This document shows positions 6,077-9,329 of a DNA stretch of 9,329 nucleotides, one piece after another. The DNA is from Anaerolineae bacterium (GTDB lineage Bacteria; Chloroflexota; Anaerolineae; Aggregatilineales; Aggregatilineaceae). The notes beneath the pieces are model-generated. The model searched no databases. It had not been told where the DNA came from and worked only from the letters and a program-made list of their open reading frames with translations. Position 1 is the stretch's first letter. Each line of letters starts with the position of its first letter. The translations under genes were made by a program, and so were the position numbers. The stretch covers positions 1 through 9,329 of the forward strand of contig JAFGJA010000528.1 of NCBI GenBank assembly GCA_016929355.1. The letters are read 5' to 3'.

Positions 6077-6715
6077 TTAGCAGAAACGATGTCCCTGCAT
6101 GTGCCTGTAGATCATGATCCCGCCCGCGATCACCAGCAGCCAGGACCATGCGCTTCCTAAATTCACCAGGCCGAACAAACCAACCAGACCAATCGCGCCC
6201 GCCGCCCATGCCCGGTTGCGGGATCGCGGCGACCATTCACCGCCGGTTTGCTCGACAGTTTGCCAGGTATCGTAACCGAGCCAGCCCGCTACGCCGAGCA
6301 GCAGCAAGCCCCACCAGTTGAGTTGAAGGGTTCCCATCAACCCGACCAGCATGATCACGCCGCCGCCTAAGACTCGATTACGCGAATTATCAACCCATTG
6401 CTGACCGGCGGCCTGATACTGGTGCCACCCGTCATACGCCAGCCAGCCGCCAATCGCCAGCAGACTCAGCGCCCACAGACTAAAGCTCATGCCCATCAGA
6501 TCGCCGAGCAGGTACAAGGCCCCCACGCCGATCAAGGCTAAACCGCCGAGCGCCATCCAATTGCGTTCCGCGTACAGTTCGCGCAGACTGATCCCCGGTA
6601 GTGGATCAGCGCCGTTTTTCGCCTGGCGCGGATTATGGCCGTTTTTGGCCCCATTACGTTTCGTTTTGGCGTCATCACTTGGCCCGTCGTACACACCGTT
6701 GATTTCTTCGGTCAT
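6077..6715 (-). CDS. Membrane protein with three tandem helical-hairpin repeats
   Basis: The 212-residue product has a polar, basic, Asn-rich N-terminal tail (1-45), probably cytosolic, then six hydrophobic helices. The helices fall into three related units (about 50-110, 111-164, 165-207). Each begins with an RN motif (RNW, SRNR, SRNR), continues with a Gly-rich helix ending LxGLxxLL-like, then a Trp and a second helix ending GGWLAYDGW, GWLGYDTW or GGIMIYRHM. Units one and two end in a GGxW-like loop. The pattern recalls the small hairpin membrane domains of LiaF-type or DUF5668 proteins, but I am not sure of a family. I chose this start because GGAGG (6726-6730 on the plus strand) sits about ten bases before it; the frame extends 15 codons further without a better site. 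The gene converges on the kinase gene, with 16 bases between stop codons. Confidence 0.8.
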   Translation of the reverse strand: MTEEINGVYDGPSDDAKTKRNGAKNGHNPRQAKNGADPLPGISLRELYAERNWMALGGLALIGVGALYLLGDLMGMSFSLWALSLLAIGGWLAYDGWHQYQAAGQQWVDNSRNRVLGGGVIMLVGLMGTLQLNWWGLLLLGVAGWLGYDTWQTVEQTGGEWSPRSRNRAWAAGAIGLVGLFGLVNLGSAWSWLLVIAGGIMIYRHMQGHRFC

Positions 6716-6753
6716 GGTGTCTGTTCCTCCGTTGATCCTGTCACTAATCATTA

Positions 6754-6784
6754 CGCACAAGTGCGCGCGACGTTGCGAACAACG
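6754..6784. promoter_or_regulatory. Two small inverted repeats between divergent genes
   Basis: CGCAC-AA-GTGCG (6754-6765) and CGTTG-CGAA-CAACG (6771-6784) are two perfect 5-bp inverted repeats, seven bases upstream of the extended -10 box at 6792 and also upstream of the minus-strand gene. They could be operator sites for either gene. This is a structural observation only. Confidence 0.3.
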
Positions 6785-6788
6785 GGAC

Positions 6789-6797
6789 TGCTATAAT
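6789..6797 (+). promoter_or_regulatory. Extended -10 promoter (TGCTATAAT)
   Basis: A TG-n-TATAAT extended -10 element drives rightward transcription toward the small membrane protein gene at 6962. No good -35 at 17 bases is seen, which is normal for extended -10 promoters. Transcription from here would give a leader of roughly 155 bases that contains the whole first copy of the palindromic repeat. Confidence 0.5.
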
Positions 6798-6816
6798 GAG
6801 TTGATATGCGGAGATT

Positions 6817-6915
6817 ATGGAGAAAACAATTAAAAGTGGCCCCATGTCGGGACCGACCAGCGTGTCGGCCCAGGGCGAACACATGACGAACCGCAGGTTC
6901 GCGTTCGCCCCTACA
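6817..6915. repeat. Dispersed palindromic repeat, copy 1
   Basis: Positions 6817-6900 match 9246-9329 with no gap and 75 of 84 identical bases by my count; the last 40 bases are identical. The unit is full of inverted repeats: GACCGAC/GTCGGCCC (6851-6857, 6864-6871, one mismatch), GGGCGAAC (6873-6880) with GTTCGCCC (6903-6910), and a nested CGAACC/GGTTCG (6887-6892, 6896-6901) with a 3-base loop. CCCCTACA (6908-6915) looks like the right end, since copy 2 has the matching TGTAGGGG at its left. It therefore resembles a REP- or MITE-like non-coding element able to fold into a branched structure. No coding capacity is conserved between copies. Confidence 0.85.
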
Positions 6916-6961
6916 TAAGATCATGCCAACTCCTACCAACAGCTTTTAGGGAGACTACCCA

Positions 6962-7198
6962 ATGACTATTATTCAATTTATGGTGCTTGCTGGTGGTTTT
7001 TTGTGGACTGCGCTCGGCGTGTTGGCATTGTACCGGCGCGATGTAGATTATCCTGCACAGATCGTTGTTCGCATCGGCCCATTACGGTTTGTCAAACCGC
7101 ATCGGCTCCAATATAAAGGCGGTTGCGCGCTCATGTATGGCGTGATCCTGATCGTATGTGGGCTGATCACGATGTTGCTGAGTCTGGTCATCAAGTAG
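6962..7198 (+). CDS. Small two-helix membrane protein
   Basis: This 78-residue protein is not one I recognise. It has a hydrophobic helix at about residues 4-24, a basic central loop (YRRDVDYPAQ through VKPHRLQYKGG, about 25-53), and a second hydrophobic helix at about 55-77 ending in IK. The central loop holds most of the charge, and by the positive-inside rule it should face the cytosol. The start is well set by AGGGAG at 6948-6953, eight bases upstream of ATG. It is preceded by the palindromic repeat and an extended -10 promoter. A hairpin-promoter region follows, so it is probably transcribed alone or with some read-through into the next gene. Confidence 0.7.
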   Translation: MTIIQFMVLAGGFLWTALGVLALYRRDVDYPAQIVVRIGPLRFVKPHRLQYKGGCALMYGVILIVCGLITMLLSLVIK

Positions 7199-7257
7199 GT
7201 TCAATATCATGCCCGAACGCTATCGATTAAAATACTGCGGCTACCACTAAAAAGGAC

Positions 7258-7278
7258 CAATGGCGGCGAGCGCCATTG
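7258..7278. promoter_or_regulatory. Perfect 8-bp inverted repeat abutting a promoter
   Basis: CAATGGCG (7258-7265) and CGCCATTG (7271-7278) pair perfectly around a GCGAG loop, ending just before the TGG of the extended -10 at 7280-7288. It occupies the -35 region, as an operator would. With no T run after it, it is a poor terminator for the gene upstream, although its RNA hairpin could also end read-through weakly. Confidence 0.45.
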
Positions 7279-7279
7279 C

Positions 7280-7288
7280 TGGTATAAT
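7280..7288 (+). promoter_or_regulatory. Extended -10 promoter (TGGTATAAT)
   Basis: A TG-n-TATAAT element lies 34 bases before the ATG at 7323. It likely drives the 7323-7997 gene and the aminopeptidase after it. Its presence argues against the longer reading frame that opens at 7260. Confidence 0.55.
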
Positions 7289-7322
7289 GCGGGGCGGTTT
7301 CGTTATCTCATGGGGGGATACC

Positions 7323-7997
7323 ATGCTCACCTTTCTCCTATTTGTGTTTTCCATGACCATTGCCTTGAGCATTATTCTCGGCTGGTCAATTTTCGTTGGC
7401 TGGCTGCTGACGCTCATTTTCCCGTTTGAACTGTTCGAGGGTACATTGCTGGCGATGCTGGCATCAGTCTTCAGCGTATATGCGCTCAATTACCCACCCG
7501 GCGAAAGTGGCGCACCGGATTGGAGTCTCATCGACGATGAAGACGATGAGTTCCCTGAAGACCAAATTCCGATGAGCAAGTTTGTGAAGACCGAGGATCA
7601 AAAAACGTGGGAGAATCTATCCCGCTATGAGATCGCCAATGCGATTGTCACGGAATTCAAAGCGTCGATCAAAATCGGCCAGATGACCGATGCGCAGTTG
7701 GAAGCGCTCGCCATTCGTATGGCCGATGCCGGGATCGAACTGCTCAAACAAAAACCGGCTCGCACGACGAATGTCACTATCACGGCGAATCAACTCAAAA
7801 ACCAACTGCGGCGCATGGGCTTTAAGCCGGATGCGGATGATATTTTGAAAGCCGCCACGCATGGGATCAACTTCGCGTTGTACGAAACCCCGATTGAATT
7901 GGTCGTCAAACAAAAAATGTGGGATCAACGCGCGCCGATTGTGGTTGATCTCGACTATACGACGACGGCATCAGACGAGGATACCGACCTCGGTTAA
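7323..7997 (+). CDS. Membrane-anchored protein of unknown function
   Basis: The 224-residue product starts with two hydrophobic helices (about residues 2-30 and 38-55), then a Pro/acidic linker with the stretch DDEDDEFPED at 71-80, and a soluble domain from about 90. That domain is mainly helical: one segment (about 99-145) reads like two amphipathic helices with a regular heptad-like pattern, and a second (150-190) has NQLKNQLRRMGFKPDADDILKAA, which looks like a helical hairpin. The end (205-224) is acidic and Thr-rich. I know no family for it. The start is ATG 7323, preceded by a run of six G (7312-7317) at five bases; upstream codons in the same frame would run through the promoter. It lies 23 bases before the aminopeptidase gene, so the two are probably one operon. 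A membrane scaffold or regulator is possible; nothing shows catalysis. Confidence 0.75.
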   Translation: MLTFLLFVFSMTIALSIILGWSIFVGWLLTLIFPFELFEGTLLAMLASVFSVYALNYPPGESGAPDWSLIDDEDDEFPEDQIPMSKFVKTEDQKTWENLSRYEIANAIVTEFKASIKIGQMTDAQLEALAIRMADAGIELLKQKPARTTNVTITANQLKNQLRRMGFKPDADDILKAATHGINFALYETPIELVVKQKMWDQRAPIVVDLDYTTTASDEDTDLG

Positions 7998-8020
7998 TAT
8001 TTTTCTACATTGGAGATACT

Positions 8021-9157
8021 ATGTCTAGCTCTACCCAGTCCAGTTTTGCCCAACAGATGGCCGCCATCCTCACCGAGTATTCATCCCCGGTGCAACAGGG
8101 CGAATATATCACTATTGTTGGTAATGAATCCACCTGCGCGCCGTTGCTGGCGGCTTTAGCCGAAGCGGTGCTAAAAAAGGGGGCGTATCCCAACATCCAG
8201 GGATCATCATTCCTGGGGCCGGATTACAGCGATTATTTCGAACTGTACATGAAATACGCCTCGGATGAGATGCTCGAATACACTGACACCACCATGAATC
8301 ACTGGATTCAGCATTCGGATGCAGCCTTTTTCATCAAAGCCTCGGCCAACACCAAAGCGCTCTCCTCCACTGATCCGGCGCGGATTGCGAAGTTCCGCCA
8401 GGGCGTGAAGCCGATCAGTAATGGCTATCTGGAGCGTTATGCCAGGGGCGAAATGCGTTGGACGGTGGTCGGCTGGGTGTCGCCTGCGATGGCGCAAACC
8501 GCCGAAATGAGTTTGCTTGATTACACCGATTTCATCAAACGCGCCTGCGGGCTGGATCAACCCGATCCGGTGGCGTATTGGCAGGCGTTTGGGGCGATGC
8601 AGGAAAAACTGATCACCTGGTTGAGCGGTAAAAAACACGCCGAGATCAAAGGACCGGGTATTGATCTGTCGTTTGATTTTGCGGATCGGCCCTGGGTGAA
8701 CTGCGACGGTAAGTTAAATTTCCCTGATGGCGAAATTTTCACCAGCCCGGTTGAAGATTCGGTCAATGGCACGGTTGAGTTTAACTATCCGTGCGTGTAC
8801 CTGGGTAACGAGGTATCCGGCGTGAAACTGCGCTTCGAGGATGGCGTCGCAGTCGAAGCCAGCGCCGAACGCAATGAAGCGTTTCTGTTGAGCCAGCTTG
8901 ATCTGGACGCAGGCGCGCGCACGTTGGGCGAATTCGCTATCGGTACGAATAACGGCGTGGACGTGATGACGCGCAGCATTTTGTTTGATGAGAAGATCGG
9001 CGGCTCGATTCACATGGCGTTGGGGCAAAGTTACGCGGAATCCAACGGCCAGAACAAGAGCGCGATCCATTGGGACATGGTACACAGCATGAAAGAGGGC
9101 GGGCAGATCATCATTGACGGTGAACTGTTCTACGACTCCGGCGAATTTAAGGTCTAG
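8021..9157 (+). CDS. M29-family metallo-aminopeptidase
   Basis: This 378-residue protein matches the thermophilic aminopeptidase T / AmpS / PepS family (MEROPS M29), which removes N-terminal residues from peptides using two divalent metals in the cytosol. The N-terminal domain (about 1-190) has an alpha/beta pattern, including GEYITIVGNES and VLKKGAYPNIQG. The C-terminal catalytic domain keeps the six expected ligands: E238 in NFPDGEIFTSP, E304 in LGEFAIGTN, H331 and Y338 in IHMALGQSY, and H350 and D352 in IHWDM. The length fits the family, slightly short. No signal peptide is present. The start is ATG 8021, with GGAG at 8012-8015. It follows the membrane protein gene by 23 bases and has no promoter of its own that I see, so it is likely co-transcribed. 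The closest role is peptide turnover; a link to the membrane protein is inferred only from position. Confidence 0.9.
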   Translation: MSSSTQSSFAQQMAAILTEYSSPVQQGEYITIVGNESTCAPLLAALAEAVLKKGAYPNIQGSSFLGPDYSDYFELYMKYASDEMLEYTDTTMNHWIQHSDAAFFIKASANTKALSSTDPARIAKFRQGVKPISNGYLERYARGEMRWTVVGWVSPAMAQTAEMSLLDYTDFIKRACGLDQPDPVAYWQAFGAMQEKLITWLSGKKHAEIKGPGIDLSFDFADRPWVNCDGKLNFPDGEIFTSPVEDSVNGTVEFNYPCVYLGNEVSGVKLRFEDGVAVEASAERNEAFLLSQLDLDAGARTLGEFAIGTNNGVDVMTRSILFDEKIGGSIHMALGQSYAESNGQNKSAIHWDMVHSMKEGGQIIIDGELFYDSGEFKV

Positions 9158-9245
9158 GGTAGGCGCATTTCATGCTCGCGCTGCAACTGGTCGTATACCG
9201 TTGACCTGCTCCCCCCGCCGCGCCGGTTGACTTCAAGTTTTTCTA

Positions 9246-9329
9246 ATGGAGAAAACAATTCAAACGCGCACAATGTAGGGGCCGACCAACGTGTCGGCCC
9301 AGGGCGAACACATGACGAACCGCAGGTTC
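9246..9329. repeat. Dispersed palindromic repeat, copy 2 (cut by window end)
   Basis: This copy is gap-free against 6817-6900. Its left part is better preserved: TGTAGGGG (9274-9281) is intact and would match the CCCCTACA seen at the right end of copy 1, and GGGCCGAC/GTCGGCCC (9279-9286, 9293-9300) is a perfect 8-bp stem with a CAACGT loop. The two copies share ATGGAGAAAACAATT at their left edge, then differ for about 12 bases, then match closely. The right half lies beyond the window. The preceding stretch 9158-9245 is C-rich then T-rich, with no gene or clear terminator. Confidence 0.85.

Noticed and set aside
6716..6760. Upstream start for the minus-strand membrane protein
   Set aside because: The GGAGG site lies inside that extension and is spaced for the ATG at 6715.
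6817..6918. 33-codon ORF starting MEKTIK in repeat copy 1
   Set aside because: In copy 2 the same frame meets a stop at codon 11, and the sequence is explained by a palindromic repeat.
7260..7322. Longer start for the 7323-7997 protein
   Set aside because: These codons cover a perfect inverted repeat and an extended -10 promoter, and a G-run ribosome site sits right before ATG 7323.

Overview
The window looks like a stretch of chromosome from an uncultured or little-studied Chloroflexota bacterium (Anaerolineae-like). This placement is inference. It rests on the mix of HEAT-repeat, TIR and zinc-ribbon/FHA proteins, a DUF5678-like small protein, an M29 aminopeptidase, extended -10 promoters, and a dispersed GGGCGAAC-type palindromic repeat. 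There is no rRNA, tRNA, integrase or transposase, and no CRISPR array.

Left part (1-3336). A secreted protein with an eight-cysteine C-terminal third (140-1027) is followed by a strong RNA hairpin that probably ends its transcript. Next comes a probable three-gene operon: a TIR-domain protein with a 99-bp-periodic HEAT array (1202-2590), a small DUF5678-like protein whose 5' half is hidden because its best start codon is ATA (2633-2941), and a small HEAT protein whose ATG overlaps the previous stop as TAATG (2941-3336). The TIR domain keeps the glutamate expected of NAD-cleaving TIR enzymes. The array would suit a sensing or scaffold role, so this is the best candidate here for an undescribed signalling or immune module, but the sequence alone does not prove it.

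Middle part (3425-6715). A zinc-ribbon/FHA adaptor (3425-3970) is followed by an AT-rich 197-bp gap with a palindrome and promoter-like sequences. Then comes a seven-segment membrane PAS sensor histidine kinase (4168-6060) with no response regulator in the window. A convergent gene on the minus strand (6077-6715) encodes a membrane protein built from three copies of one helical-hairpin unit.

Right part (6716-9329). An intergenic region carries an extended -10 promoter and the first copy of a palindromic repeat, which would sit in the leader of a 78-residue two-helix membrane protein (6962-7198). A second extended -10 promoter, abutted by a perfect 8-bp inverted repeat, precedes a membrane-anchored protein of unknown function (7323-7997). 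That gene is probably co-transcribed with an M29-family aminopeptidase that has all its metal ligands (8021-9157). The window ends inside a second copy of the palindromic repeat.
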